DNA of 33,900 nt from a virus, in the IMG/VR virus record IMGVR_UViG_3300047321_000262, positions 1-33,900 of that record; one strand, given 5' to 3'. The stretch's first letter is position 1, and every line of letters begins with the position of its first letter. Both the position numbers and the translations under genes were made by a program. The notes below the pieces were generated by a model. That model was not told where the DNA came from. It did not search any database and was given only the letters and a program-made list of their open reading frames with translations. Shown in pieces: positions 1 through 7,573 of the stretch.

Positions 1-4
1 ACCG

Positions 5-175
5 ATGTCTGAGCCGAAGGTGAAGCTCACGCTCTGGGAGAAGGCCCGCATCGTCGCCATCGAGGCGCACGGCGTGAAGCGTGCCGCCGCTGGCATCGAG
101 AACCAGCCCGACATCGACCGCCGCGTCAACCGCGTCCGCGAGCAGGCCCGCAAGAGGGCCGCGCGCGGCGAGTAG
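5..175 (+). CDS. Small basic helical protein, DUF6257-like
   Basis: Encodes 56 residues from ATG at 5 to TAG at 173. The protein is charged and probably all helical, with a basic second half (VNRVREQARKRAAR). It resembles small Streptomyces proteins of the DUF6257 type that lie next to transfer genes of integrative elements; this is recognition from memory, not a search. It sits 86 bases upstream of the FtsK/TraB-like gene and on the same strand, so it probably belongs to the same operon. If the window is circular, the gene cut at the right edge would end at 21-23 and overlap this start by 19 bases. Function unknown. Confidence 0.7.
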   Translation: MSEPKVKLTLWEKARIVAIEAHGVKRAAAGIENQPDIDRRVNRVREQARKRAARGE

Positions 176-181
176 CTCCAC

Positions 182-225
182 CCCGGGGACGGCGTCCTAC
201 CGCCAAGCAGACCGCCGTCCCCGGG
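182..225 (+). other. Strong hairpin between small gene and FtsK/TraB-like gene
   Basis: A perfect 13-bp inverted repeat: CCCGGGGACGGCG at 182-194 and its complement at 213-225, with an 18-base loop. No T-run follows, so it is not a classical intrinsic terminator. It could attenuate transcription, be an RNA-processing site, or be a protein-binding dyad controlling the translocase. The heptamer GGCGTCC overlaps the left arm (191-197) and the right arm (224-230). Confidence 0.6.
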
Positions 226-261
226 CGTCCCAGCCCCAGCAAGAGGCAGGAAGCCACCAGC

Positions 262-2373
262 ATGACGGACACCACGATCCAACTCCACAAGGACGCCCCC
301 CAGGACGCCCCCCAGGACGCCCCGGACGCCCCGATCCCCAAGGCGTCCTCCACCCGTCCCGAGGCGTCCCGACCGAAGCGCCGCGTCCGCATCGACCACC
401 TGCGCCGGGTCGTCGTCGAGACCCGCTCGAACCCCACCTACCGTTTCACCATCCGCCACGGCGCCTACATCGTCGGCGGCACCCGCGTACTCACCCGGCG
501 TACCTGGGACGCCCGCACGACCGCCCGGCACGAGCGGATGATGCGGATCGCCGAAGCCTCCGGCAACGAGCAGATCGCCCGCGACTGGGAGCAGCGCGCC
601 TACATCTTCCGGCAGTCCCGCCACCGCCGGCGGATGGAGCTGCTGCAGCTCGCCATCAACGCGCCGAAGGCCATCGCCATGGGCACCGTGGGCGGGGCGG
701 GCGTCCTGCTGACGCTCGGCATCATGCTGGCCTGGGCAAACCACGACGTCCACGACGTCCTTGTCCCACTCAAGGCCACCGTCTCGCTTGTGTCCTGGGT
801 CGCGTTCCTCGCCGGGGTCATTTGGGATCCGCTGCTGGTCGCCCTGCCGTGGATCGCCCTCGCCGGGGTGTGGGCCGTCGGTCGGCACCGTCAGACCGCC
901 CCGACCTGGGCACTGCCCGTCGACGGCGACGAGCGGGACGTCGTGCCGGATGAGAACGCCATCCTGCGGGCCCTGGGCAAGCTCGGCATCGCCCCGCTGA
1001 ACGCGGCCCTCAAGGAGGGCTGGAAGCCCCGCTGGGTGCAGCCGTCCACCCGTTCCGGGAACGGGTGGCACGCGCAGCTGCAGCTCCCGGAGGGCGTGCC
1101 CGTCGAGATGATCGCCGACAAGAAGCAGATCCTCGCGCACAACCTGATGCGCAAGCCGATCGAGGTGTGGCCGACCGAGCCGCGCGACCAGGCCGGCGTG
1201 CTGGACCTGTGGGTCGCCGACCCTGGTGTACTCACCAAGCCGGTTCCGTCCTGGCCGCTCCTGACAGAGGGAACGACCGACTTCTTCAGGGGCGTGCCCG
1301 TCGCACTCAACGCGCGCGGCGAGCAGGTCATCGGGCGGCTGATGGCTGCGAACTACCTGATCGCCGGGATCATGGGTTCGGGTAAGTCGTCGCTGGTCGT
1401 CGCCCTGCTCCTCGGCGCGATGCTCGACCCGCTGGTCGAGATCGACGTGCACGTCCTGGCGTACAACAGCGACTACGACCCGATGCGGCCCCGCCTGCGG
1501 AGCCTGGTCAAGGGCGACGACACCGAGCACGTGGTTGCGGCCATGGACACGCTGCGGTCCCTGGCCGGTGAAGTGTCCCGCCGGGGGCAGGAGCTGGAAC
1601 GCCTCGGCACGGACACCAAGGTCACTCGCGAGATGGCGGAACGCGACCCGTCCATGCGGCCTCGGATCGTCGTGTTCGACGAGGTCCACGAGCTGTTCGG
1701 GCACCCGGAGCACGGCAAGGAAGCCAAGGAACTGGCGCTGAAGGTCACCAAGAAGGCCAGGAAAACGGCCATCATGCTGCTGTGGATCACCCCGGATGCA
1801 GATGCGGCGAGCCTGCCGCGCGGGATCTCCAAGACTGTGTCCCACCGGGTCGCGTTCGCGATCAACGACCACCAGGGCAACGACGCGATCCTCGGCACCG
1901 GCATGCACAAGAACGGGTACTCGGCGACAACTCTCGTCGCAGGTGAAGACGTCGGCACCGCCATGGCCGCGGGCTTCGGGAAGACTCCCGGGCTGATCCG
2001 CTCCTACTACGTGCGGAAAGAGGCAGGCATCGACGAGGTGACGCCGGTCGTCGAGCGGGCCATGGCGCTGTACAAGGGCACCGGGCCGGTCGACGCGCCG
2101 GCGTTCGCTCCGGTCGACCACCTCGCCGACATCGCGGCCGTCCTCGGTCACGAGACGAAGATGCTCACGATGGACGTCCTGCGCGGCCTCCAGGACCTCA
2201 ACCCGGTCGCCTACGGCAGCTGGTCTTTCCGGAATCTGCGGGGAGTTCTCGACGACGCCGGGCACGGCGAGTACAAGACCGGCGGCAAGATGCACGTCAG
2301 TCTCGACCGGATCCTCGAAGCCATCGCGGGCCGCGAAGACGACCTCGACGACGAGGGAGGCGACGAAGACTAA
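262..2373 (+). CDS. FtsK/SpoIIIE-type DNA translocase, TraB-like
   Basis: A 703-residue membrane-anchored DNA-pumping ATPase. The N-terminus is a low-complexity DAPQ repeat and a basic stretch, followed by hydrophobic segments at about 137-159 and 173-207. The FtsK motor domain has Walker A at 369-377 (GIMGSGKSS) and Walker B at 469-474 (IVVFDE). The last 70 residues (about 634-690) look like a winged helix, then an acidic tail. This layout and length match the Streptomyces conjugative translocase TraB, which moves double-stranded DNA between hyphae and reads 8-bp repeats through its C-terminal winged helix. True FtsK is usually longer, with four membrane segments. A cluster of octamer repeats begins inside its 3' end, as the clt site does next to traB. 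The TraB role is inferred; a phage-specific segregation or packaging role is the alternative. ATG at 262 was chosen because it begins just after the hairpin; its ribosome site (gaggcagg) is weak. Confidence 0.85.
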   Translation: MTDTTIQLHKDAPQDAPQDAPDAPIPKASSTRPEASRPKRRVRIDHLRRVVVETRSNPTYRFTIRHGAYIVGGTRVLTRRTWDARTTARHERMMRIAEASGNEQIARDWEQRAYIFRQSRHRRRMELLQLAINAPKAIAMGTVGGAGVLLTLGIMLAWANHDVHDVLVPLKATVSLVSWVAFLAGVIWDPLLVALPWIALAGVWAVGRHRQTAPTWALPVDGDERDVVPDENAILRALGKLGIAPLNAALKEGWKPRWVQPSTRSGNGWHAQLQLPEGVPVEMIADKKQILAHNLMRKPIEVWPTEPRDQAGVLDLWVADPGVLTKPVPSWPLLTEGTTDFFRGVPVALNARGEQVIGRLMAANYLIAGIMGSGKSSLVVALLLGAMLDPLVEIDVHVLAYNSDYDPMRPRLRSLVKGDDTEHVVAAMDTLRSLAGEVSRRGQELERLGTDTKVTREMAERDPSMRPRIVVFDEVHELFGHPEHGKEAKELALKVTKKARKTAIMLLWITPDADAASLPRGISKTVSHRVAFAINDHQGNDAILGTGMHKNGYSATTLVAGEDVGTAMAAGFGKTPGLIRSYYVRKEAGIDEVTPVVERAMALYKGTGPVDAPAFAPVDHLADIAAVLGHETKMLTMDVLRGLQDLNPVAYGSWSFRNLRGVLDDAGHGEYKTGGKMHVSLDRILEAIAGREDDLDDEGGDED

Positions 2374-2517
2374 GGGAGATCTCCCTACCTGCCTCCCTGT
2401 ACTGCCTCCCTCCGCGCGACCTGCGGAAACGGCCGTCGAGGGAGGCAAGGGAGCCAAGGGAGGCGGGCAGCAGGAAACGGGAAACAGGCACGTCATCATC
2501 CCCTCCGGCGCCTCCCT
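2354..2517. repeat. Octamer cluster AGGGAGGC, clt-like
   Basis: Six exact copies of AGGGAGGC or its complement lie in 164 bases: plus orientation at 2354, 2439 and 2457; minus orientation at 2391, 2404 and 2510. A one-mismatch copy (AGGGAGCC) at 2448 makes a run of three units spaced exactly 9 bp (2439, 2448, 2457). A perfect 14-bp palindrome AGGGAGATCTCCCT covers 2373-2386 and starts in the TAA stop of the translocase. In Streptomyces plasmids the TraB recognition repeats (8 bp) lie in clt at the 3' end of traB; position and unit length agree. Single copies also occur elsewhere (5536, about 10486, 22057), two of them as ribosome sites, so it is the clustering that matters. Confidence 0.75.
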
Positions 2518-2537
2518 CCCTGCCGCATCATGGGGTC

Positions 2538-2738
2538 ATGGAGTCGCAGATCATCAGGCCCGGCCACCTCACCGCCCACCAGGTCGCCAGGCAGCTCGGC
2601 ATCACCCTCGGAGGCGTCCGCCTACTCGTCCACCGCGGCCAGCTCACCCGCTCCGGCGGCACCGTCGGACAGCCCTGGTACACCGTCAAGGACGTCACCG
2701 CCCTCGCCGCCAAACGACAGACCCGCAAGGCCGCTTGA
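2538..2738 (+). CDS. Small HTH DNA-binding protein (MerR/excisionase-like)
   Basis: A 66-residue protein with a single predicted winged HTH (LTAHQVARQLGITLGGVRLL, then a wing with LTRSGG and YTVKDV). Such small proteins act as excisionases, transfer or plasmid regulators, or recombination directionality factors. It is the last gene before a strong terminator and directly follows the octamer cluster, so it could bind those repeats or act as the directionality factor for the serine integrase; neither can be shown here. ATG at 2538 is chosen over the out-of-frame ATG at 2530. Confidence 0.7.
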   Translation: MESQIIRPGHLTAHQVARQLGITLGGVRLLVHRGQLTRSGGTVGQPWYTVKDVTALAAKRQTRKAA

Positions 2739-2805
2739 CCGCAGGTCAGCGACGTGTAACGCTTTCGGCGTACAACTGTGCCCTCAACTGGCACCACAGA
2801 CGCAC

Positions 2806-2842
2806 ACGAAGCCCCAGCCAATCCCCCCGGCTGGGGCTTCGT
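2806..2842 (+). terminator. Intrinsic-type terminator closing the early/transfer operon
   Basis: A perfect 14-bp stem (ACGAAGCCCCAGCC at 2806-2819, complement at 2829-2842) with a 9-base loop. The T-run is poor, as is common for actinobacterial terminators. It stands 68 bases after the HTH gene and before the next gene. Confidence 0.75.
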
Positions 2843-2929
2843 CGTGTCACAACCCTGTCGCAGCGCTCGCCCGGCCACCCGCACGGCGCCACACTGAGCC
2901 CCTCATCACCACACTCCAAGGGGGGAACC

Positions 2930-3190
2930 ATGGGGTTCATCAACAACGCCAAGGCCAAGGGCGCCACAGACGAGGCACGCAAGGCCTACACCGAGGGCCG
3001 CAGCGTCCTCGTGTACAAGTTCATCGAGGCCAACAAGACCAGCATGACCACCGCGCCGATGACTGGCGTCGGCGAGCAGATCGAGGCCGTCGAGGCCGAA
3101 GGCTGGACGCTCGCCAACATGGCGGCCGCAGAGAGCAAGACCCTCGGCGGCGAACGCGCTGCTGTCATCTGTCTGTTCCGCCGCCGCTGA
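2930..3190 (+). CDS. Conserved small protein of unknown function
   Basis: Encodes 86 residues from ATG at 2930, preceded by a strong ribosome site (aaggggggaa). The longer reading frame upstream lacks support because it runs through the terminator. The sequence begins MGFINNAKAKGATDEARKAY and ends in a basic, strand-like LFRRR. It resembles small proteins found widely in Streptomyces chromosomes and mobile elements; I know of no assigned function. It is isolated from the transfer operon by the terminator and precedes the HNH gene, so it may start the next transcription unit. Confidence 0.75.
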   Translation: MGFINNAKAKGATDEARKAYTEGRSVLVYKFIEANKTSMTTAPMTGVGEQIEAVEAEGWTLANMAAAESKTLGGERAAVICLFRRR

Positions 3191-3254
3191 ACATCCACCA
3201 CCCGGCCCGGCCCGCACCATGCGCGGCCGGGCCGGCGCATGCCAGGAGGTGGGC

Positions 3255-3548
3255 GTGGCCACCGACCGCGGCGAACTCACCAGCTACAAGTTCCGGCAGA
3301 TGCGCGCCCGCATCCTCACCACATCCGACGTGTGCATCGTCTGCGGCCACGGTGCCGCCGATGCCGTCGACCACATCCACCCTGTCAGCAAGGGCGGCGC
3401 ACGCCTCGACCCCGACAACCTCGCACCCATCCACGGAGTGAACGGCTGCCCCGTCTGCCTGCGTAAGTGCAACAGCGAGAAGGGCAGCCGACCGCTGGCC
3501 GAGCTGACCCAGCTGGTCACCTCGGTCGACTGGTTCGCCGGGCCATGA
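3255..3548 (+). CDS. HNH endonuclease
   Basis: A 97-residue protein with a Cys-coordinated HNH (beta-beta-alpha-metal) nuclease motif: CIVCG, then AVDHIHPVSKGG with the central His, then LAPIHGVNGCPVCLRKCNSEKG with the final Asn/Lys. Phage HNH proteins encoded next to terminase assist cleavage at the cos packaging site in several siphoviruses; its position one gene upstream of the small terminase fits that role. GTG at 3255 is preferred over the earlier ATG at 3219 because AGGAGG lies at 3244-3249 with ideal spacing. Confidence 0.9.
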   Translation: MATDRGELTSYKFRQMRARILTTSDVCIVCGHGAADAVDHIHPVSKGGARLDPDNLAPIHGVNGCPVCLRKCNSEKGSRPLAELTQLVTSVDWFAGP

Positions 3549-3736
3549 GGGCAGCGGCTCAGGATGAAACCGCAGGTCAGAGGGATTTGATCTCGTTAAA
3601 TCGGATCGATCAAATCCAAAATGATCTGGGATCTTCCAAGATTTTTTAGAAATCGGACATTTCGCAACCCCACGCCCAGCTTTTATTTTTCTCTCCCCGG
3701 GCCGATTCCGTCGGAACGATCTTGGAAGGGGGCGGC
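3549..3736. other. AT-rich, GATC-rich gap upstream of terminase: candidate packaging site
   Basis: About 190 bases without a gene, with much lower GC content than anything around. It contains the 19-bp repeat (3566-3584), a perfect 10-bp inverted repeat GGATTTGATC/GATCAAATCC (3583-3592, 3608-3617, 15-base loop), GATC at 3589, 3604, 3608, 3623, 3630 and 3718, the palindrome ATCTTCCAAGAT followed by a T-run (3631-3647), and a second T-rich run near 3680-3690. Cos or pac sites commonly lie between an HNH gene and the small terminase gene. A late promoter is an alternative or additional content. No gene is seen here. Confidence 0.5.
3566..3584 (+). repeat. 19-bp direct repeat, copy 1
   Basis: GAAACCGCAGGTCAGAGGG occurs here and identically at 23286-23304. 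Both copies are followed by a dyad and then a related block (TTCCA, AAGAT, TTTTAG), ending at about 3649 here and 23349 there. The two sites may therefore be diverged copies of a 65-85 bp element. A 12-base partial match (ACCGCAGGTCAG) lies at 2738-2749. Confidence 0.85.
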
Positions 3737-4012
3737 ATGGGCCCCGTCGAGAAGGCCGTCCGTGATGACGTCGAGCAGCTCGGCGACCTGGCCGGCATCG
3801 AGCCATCCCTGTCTGAGATGGCGTACTCGCTGGCCCGCCGGATCGACACCGCGGCGACCGGGCAGTGCGACACGTGCGGGGAGGCGGTGGCCGTCGAGGA
3901 CAAGCTGCTCCCCCAGTTGAACCGCGAGCTCCGTCAGACGCTCGCCCAGCTCCTGGAGGGACGGGCGCCCGACGATGACGACGACCTCGGAGACCTGGCG
4001 TCCCCCGACTGA
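3737..4012 (+). CDS. terS: Terminase small subunit (probable)
   Basis: A 91-residue acidic protein starting MGPVEKAVRDDVEQLG, with a helical body, a CDTC pair near the middle and a poly-Asp C-terminus. Its size and the phrases 'VEKAVRDDVEQLG' and 'LARRIDTAA' resemble small terminase subunits of actinobacterial siphoviruses, which recognise the packaging site and regulate the large subunit. It lies directly upstream of, and overlaps by 38 bases, the large terminase gene. ATG at 3737 follows a good ribosome site (ggaaggggg at 3724-3732). Confidence 0.75.
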   Translation: MGPVEKAVRDDVEQLGDLAGIEPSLSEMAYSLARRIDTAATGQCDTCGEAVAVEDKLLPQLNRELRQTLAQLLEGRAPDDDDDLGDLASPD

Positions 4013-5537
4013 ATTCGCCGAGGGCCTCCGGGAGCGGTACGGGCTGGAGTGCCCGCCGCTGTGGGGTACGCCGCGCCATCCAGACCGGCCGTCGCTGGGG
4101 CCGAAGCTGTGGAAGGTCATGGCGAAGCTCGGCGCTCCGCCGATGCCTTGGCAGAAGTACGTCAGTGACGTCGCCCTGGAGATCGATCCTGAGACGGGAC
4201 TGTTCGCTCACCGCGAGGTCGGCATCAGCGTCTCGCGGCAGCAGGGCAAGACGGAGCTGTGCCTCGGTGCCCAGGTGCACCGTGCGCTCGCCTGGCAGCA
4301 GCAGAACATCGTGTACGCGGCACAGACCCGCGGCATGGCGCGGCAGCGGTGGGAGGACGAGTTCTGGGAGAAGATCTCGGGCTCGGACCTGGCCAGGATG
4401 GCGCGCATCCGGAAGTCGAACGGCAACGAGGCGATCCTGTGGGGCCGGACGCGCTCCAAGATGGGCATCACTGCGAACACCGAGAAGGCCGGCCACGGAC
4501 CGCCGCTGGACATGGGGTTCATCGACGAGGCGTTCGCGCACGAGGACGACCGCCTGGAGCAGGCGTTCAGCCCGGCCATGCTCACGCGGAAGATGGCCCA
4601 GCTGTGGTGGGCGTCCGCGGGCGGCACCACCAAGTCGGTGTGGCTGAACAAGAAGCGCGAGGCCGGCCGGAAGCTCATCGAGGCGTTGTTCGCCGCCCTC
4701 GCCGAGGACGCTGCCGCTTCCCGTCCCCGAGCGGCGTACTTCGAATGGTTCGCGCCCGAGGACATGCCGCGTGATGACCCGGCGACCTGGTACGCGACGC
4801 TGCCCGCACTCGGACACACGGTCACCGTGGACGTGATCCGCGCCGAGCTGGAGAAGATGGACCCGGCCGAGTTCGACCGGGCGTTCCTGAACCGGACACG
4901 GAAGCCGACACCGCCCACGGACCCGAACGTGCCCAAGGCCAAGTGGCCGGGCCTGGTCGACGCCGACAGCAAGCCGGTGCCGGACAGCGTGGCGCTCGCC
5001 ATCGACGTCTCGCAGGACCGCAGCTACGCATCCATCGCGGCCGCGTCCAAGCGGGCCGACGGACGCGTGCACGTCGAGGTCGTCGCCCGCCGACCAGGCA
5101 CGGACTGGCTGGTGCCCGCCGTGGTGAGGCTGCGCGACCTGTGGAAGCCGGTTGCTGTGGCCATCGCGTCGTCCGGGGCGCCGGCCGGATCGCTCATCGA
5201 CGACCTGATCGCCGCGGGCATCGACGTACCGAAGGACAAGGAGCATCCGGAGCGCGGCGACCTGGCCGTGATGCGTAACGGGGACATCGTCGAGGCGTGC
5301 GGACAGATGGCCGACGCCATGAACCAGGGCACCGTCCGGCACACCGACCAGGTGCCGCTCACCGCCGCGGTAAACGGCGCCAGGACGCGCCGGAACGGCG
5401 ACGCCTGGACGCTCGACCGCACCAGCTCGCTGACCGAGATCAGCCCGTTCTGCGCCGTCACCTTCGCCCGCTGGGCGCTGCTCATCCGGGGCCCGCAGGT
5501 CGAAGAGGACTACGACGTCAGCGATTCGTTCGCGTAG
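3975..5537 (+). CDS. terL: Terminase large subunit
   Basis: A 520-residue packaging motor and headful/cos nuclease. The ATPase domain shows a Walker A variant SRQQGKT (87-93) and Walker B MGFIDEAF with Asp184-Glu185. The C-terminal RNase H-like nuclease begins with the acidic motif LAIDVSQDRSY (Asp344). Length and order fit the family. It docks at the portal and uses ATP to fill the prohead. The start overlaps the small subunit gene, suggesting translational coupling. Confidence 0.95.
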   Translation: MTTTSETWRPPTEFAEGLRERYGLECPPLWGTPRHPDRPSLGPKLWKVMAKLGAPPMPWQKYVSDVALEIDPETGLFAHREVGISVSRQQGKTELCLGAQVHRALAWQQQNIVYAAQTRGMARQRWEDEFWEKISGSDLARMARIRKSNGNEAILWGRTRSKMGITANTEKAGHGPPLDMGFIDEAFAHEDDRLEQAFSPAMLTRKMAQLWWASAGGTTKSVWLNKKREAGRKLIEALFAALAEDAAASRPRAAYFEWFAPEDMPRDDPATWYATLPALGHTVTVDVIRAELEKMDPAEFDRAFLNRTRKPTPPTDPNVPKAKWPGLVDADSKPVPDSVALAIDVSQDRSYASIAAASKRADGRVHVEVVARRPGTDWLVPAVVRLRDLWKPVAVAIASSGAPAGSLIDDLIAAGIDVPKDKEHPERGDLAVMRNGDIVEACGQMADAMNQGTVRHTDQVPLTAAVNGARTRRNGDAWTLDRTSSLTEISPFCAVTFARWALLIRGPQVEEDYDVSDSFA

Positions 5538-5546
5538 GGAGGCCGT

Positions 5547-6767
5547 ATGGGCATCTGGGACAGGATGCGACGCACCGTCACCCGCGACGCGAACATCGTC
5601 ACCGCCGAGGACCTGCTGAACCTGGCCCGCGAGGGCCGCCTCGGCGGCAAGAGCGTGCACGTCACCAACGACACGGCGCTGCGGCATTCCGCGGTGTGGG
5701 CGGCGTTGCGGCTGCGGGCCGACCTGGTGTCGATGATGCCGATCGACGTGTACCGCAAGGTGCAGGGCCTGCAGGTGGAGGTGCCCAAGCCGCCCGTCCT
5801 GGTCACCCCGGGCGGGCAGGAGGTCGGCATCAAGGAATGGATGTACTCCACCGAGTTCGACCTGGACCGCGCCGGGAACTGCTTCGGCCTGATCACAGAA
5901 CGCACGGGCGTGATCGGCCCGGACGGGCGCGGCCTGCCCGGCCGTATCGACCTCGTGGAACTGAGCGAAGTCACCGTCCGCGCCAACGGTTCACAGATCA
6001 AGAAGTTCAAGATCTGCGGCACCGAGTACGACCCGTGGGAGGTGTGGCACGAGAAGCAGTACACCGTCGCCGGATTCCCGCTCGGCCTGTCCCCGGTGGC
6101 GTATGCGGCGTGGACGATCGAGGAGTCCTTGAACGCACAGCAGTTCGCCCGGGACTGGTTCGGGGCCGGCATCATCCCGTCGGGCACGCTGAAGAACGTC
6201 AGCAAGACGATCAACCAGAAGAACGCGCGGGAAGCCAAGGAGGCGTTCCGGGCGGCTGTCTCCAACGGGGACGTGTTCGTGCACGGCTCGGACTGGGAGT
6301 ACAAGCCGATCCAGGCCGTGGCGCAGCAGGCGCAGTTCATTGAAGCCCGGCAGTTCGGCATGGGGGACATCGCCCGGTTCTTCGGCGTACCCAGCGACCT
6401 GATCGACGCTGCGGTGTCGGGCAGCAGCGTCACCTACGCCAACATCAGCCAGCGCAACCTGCAGTTCCTCATCATGCACCTGGGGCCGGCCGTGGGCCGC
6501 CGCGAGGACGCATTCAGCCGGAAGCTGGTGTCCAATCCGCGTTACGTGAAGCTCAACACGGACGCGCTCCTGCGGATGGACCCTGCGGCTCGTGCTCAGA
6601 CGCTGAAGACCCAGATCGATTCGCGCACGCTGGCGCCGTCCGAGGCGCGGGCCCTCGAGGAGCGGCCGCCGTTCACCGAGGAGCAGCTCGCCGAGTTCGA
6701 CAGGCTGTTCGGCTCGCGTTCCGTTCCTGCCCAGCCCACGACCGCCGTACCGGGAGCTACGTCATGA
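5547..6767 (+). CDS. Portal protein, HK97 family
   Basis: A 406-residue protein with the HK97-type portal signature: an N-terminal region reading ALRHSAVWAALRLRADLVSMMP, a central GNCFGLI strand, WHEKQY, and the segment GMGDIARFFGVPSDLI followed by YANISQRNLQFL near the C-terminus. Twelve copies form the ring at one capsid vertex through which DNA is packaged and to which the tail joins. The ribosome site AGGGAGG precedes ATG 5547 by a short spacer. Its stop overlaps the protease start (ATGA). Confidence 0.95.
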   Translation: MGIWDRMRRTVTRDANIVTAEDLLNLAREGRLGGKSVHVTNDTALRHSAVWAALRLRADLVSMMPIDVYRKVQGLQVEVPKPPVLVTPGGQEVGIKEWMYSTEFDLDRAGNCFGLITERTGVIGPDGRGLPGRIDLVELSEVTVRANGSQIKKFKICGTEYDPWEVWHEKQYTVAGFPLGLSPVAYAAWTIEESLNAQQFARDWFGAGIIPSGTLKNVSKTINQKNAREAKEAFRAAVSNGDVFVHGSDWEYKPIQAVAQQAQFIEARQFGMGDIARFFGVPSDLIDAAVSGSSVTYANISQRNLQFLIMHLGPAVGRREDAFSRKLVSNPRYVKLNTDALLRMDPAARAQTLKTQIDSRTLAPSEARALEERPPFTEEQLAEFDRLFGSRSVPAQPTTAVPGATS

Positions 6768-7435
6768 CCGCACCCACGCTCGCCGCCGCCGCGGCGGCCC
6801 GAGCCCAGAATGTGCGCCAGCGCGCCGACCGGCCCTCGCAGCGCCGTTGTGCCGAGCAGACCGGATCCCGCGCCACGGTGCGCGCCGCTCTGTCCGGCGT
6901 GCAGGTCCGCGAGGCTGCGGACACGGGCGCGCTGGAGCTCCTCGGCCACGCATCGGTGTACGAGCAGGCCTACGAGATGTGGGACATGTTCGGCCCGTAT
7001 ACCGAGGTCGTCACCGAGGGCGCGGGCTCCGATTCCCTGGCCCGCGCGGACCTCGACGTGCCGCTGGTCCTGGGGCACGACCAGCTGCGCCGCCTGGCCC
7101 GCACGACCACCGGGACGCTGTTCCTCGCCGAGGACGCCAACGGTCTGTCCGTGCGTGCCCCGCAGCTGGACCCGGCGGACTATGACGTCGCGTACATCGC
7201 GCCGAAGCTGCGCTCGGGCCTGATCGACGAGATGTCGTTCGCGTTCCGCATCGACTCGGGCCAGTGGTCCCCGGACTACACCGAGTACCGCATCAACCGG
7301 TACGACATCCACCGCGGCGACGTCGCGATCGTCGGCTACGGCGCCAACCCGTACACCGGTGCGAGCCTGCGGCAGCCCGCGGGCGCTTCGCCTGGCCGGG
7401 CCCGCGCGCTCCTGGAGATCGCGCTCGCCCGCTGA
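6764..7435 (+). CDS. Prohead maturation protease, HK97 family
   Basis: A 223-residue serine protease that cleaves the scaffold domain of the capsid protein during maturation. The catalytic His is at about 105 (LGHDQ) and Ser at 158 (DEMSFAF), with the conserved RVDSG-like strand here as RIDSG. The first 45 residues are Ala/Arg-rich and unstructured, a usual self-cleaved region. The gene overlaps the portal stop by 4 bases, so the two are probably translated together. Confidence 0.92.
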   Translation: MTAPTLAAAAAARAQNVRQRADRPSQRRCAEQTGSRATVRAALSGVQVREAADTGALELLGHASVYEQAYEMWDMFGPYTEVVTEGAGSDSLARADLDVPLVLGHDQLRRLARTTTGTLFLAEDANGLSVRAPQLDPADYDVAYIAPKLRSGLIDEMSFAFRIDSGQWSPDYTEYRINRYDIHRGDVAIVGYGANPYTGASLRQPAGASPGRARALLEIALAR

Positions 7436-7573
7436 CCCCTTATCTTCCCGCCGTCCGGCGGGAGCTACTGCCCTGCGCTCGCGCGCACGAGCCCACCCGG
7501 CGCTGAGGCCTCGGGTGGCCGTCTGACCTGGACCGGGGCGTCTGGAATCCATCGACCAAGGAAGGGCAGAGCC
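7436..7573 (+). other. Leader of the capsid gene with two hairpins
   Basis: A 138-base gap before the capsid gene. Hairpin 1 is TCCCGCC/GGCGGGA (7446-7452, 7457-7463) with a 4-base loop. Hairpin 2 is CCACCCG/CGGGTGG (7493-7499, 7512-7518). No T-runs follow. They may protect or process the capsid mRNA, or partly terminate the protease message. The ribosome site aaggaaggg lies near 7558-7566. Confidence 0.5.

Noticed and set aside
3165-5687. Long minus-strand open frame (840 codons) opposite terminase
   Set aside because: Shadow of high-GC coding on the plus strand; Arg/Gly/Pro-rich, no recognisable domain, and it covers HNH and terminase genes with clear motifs.
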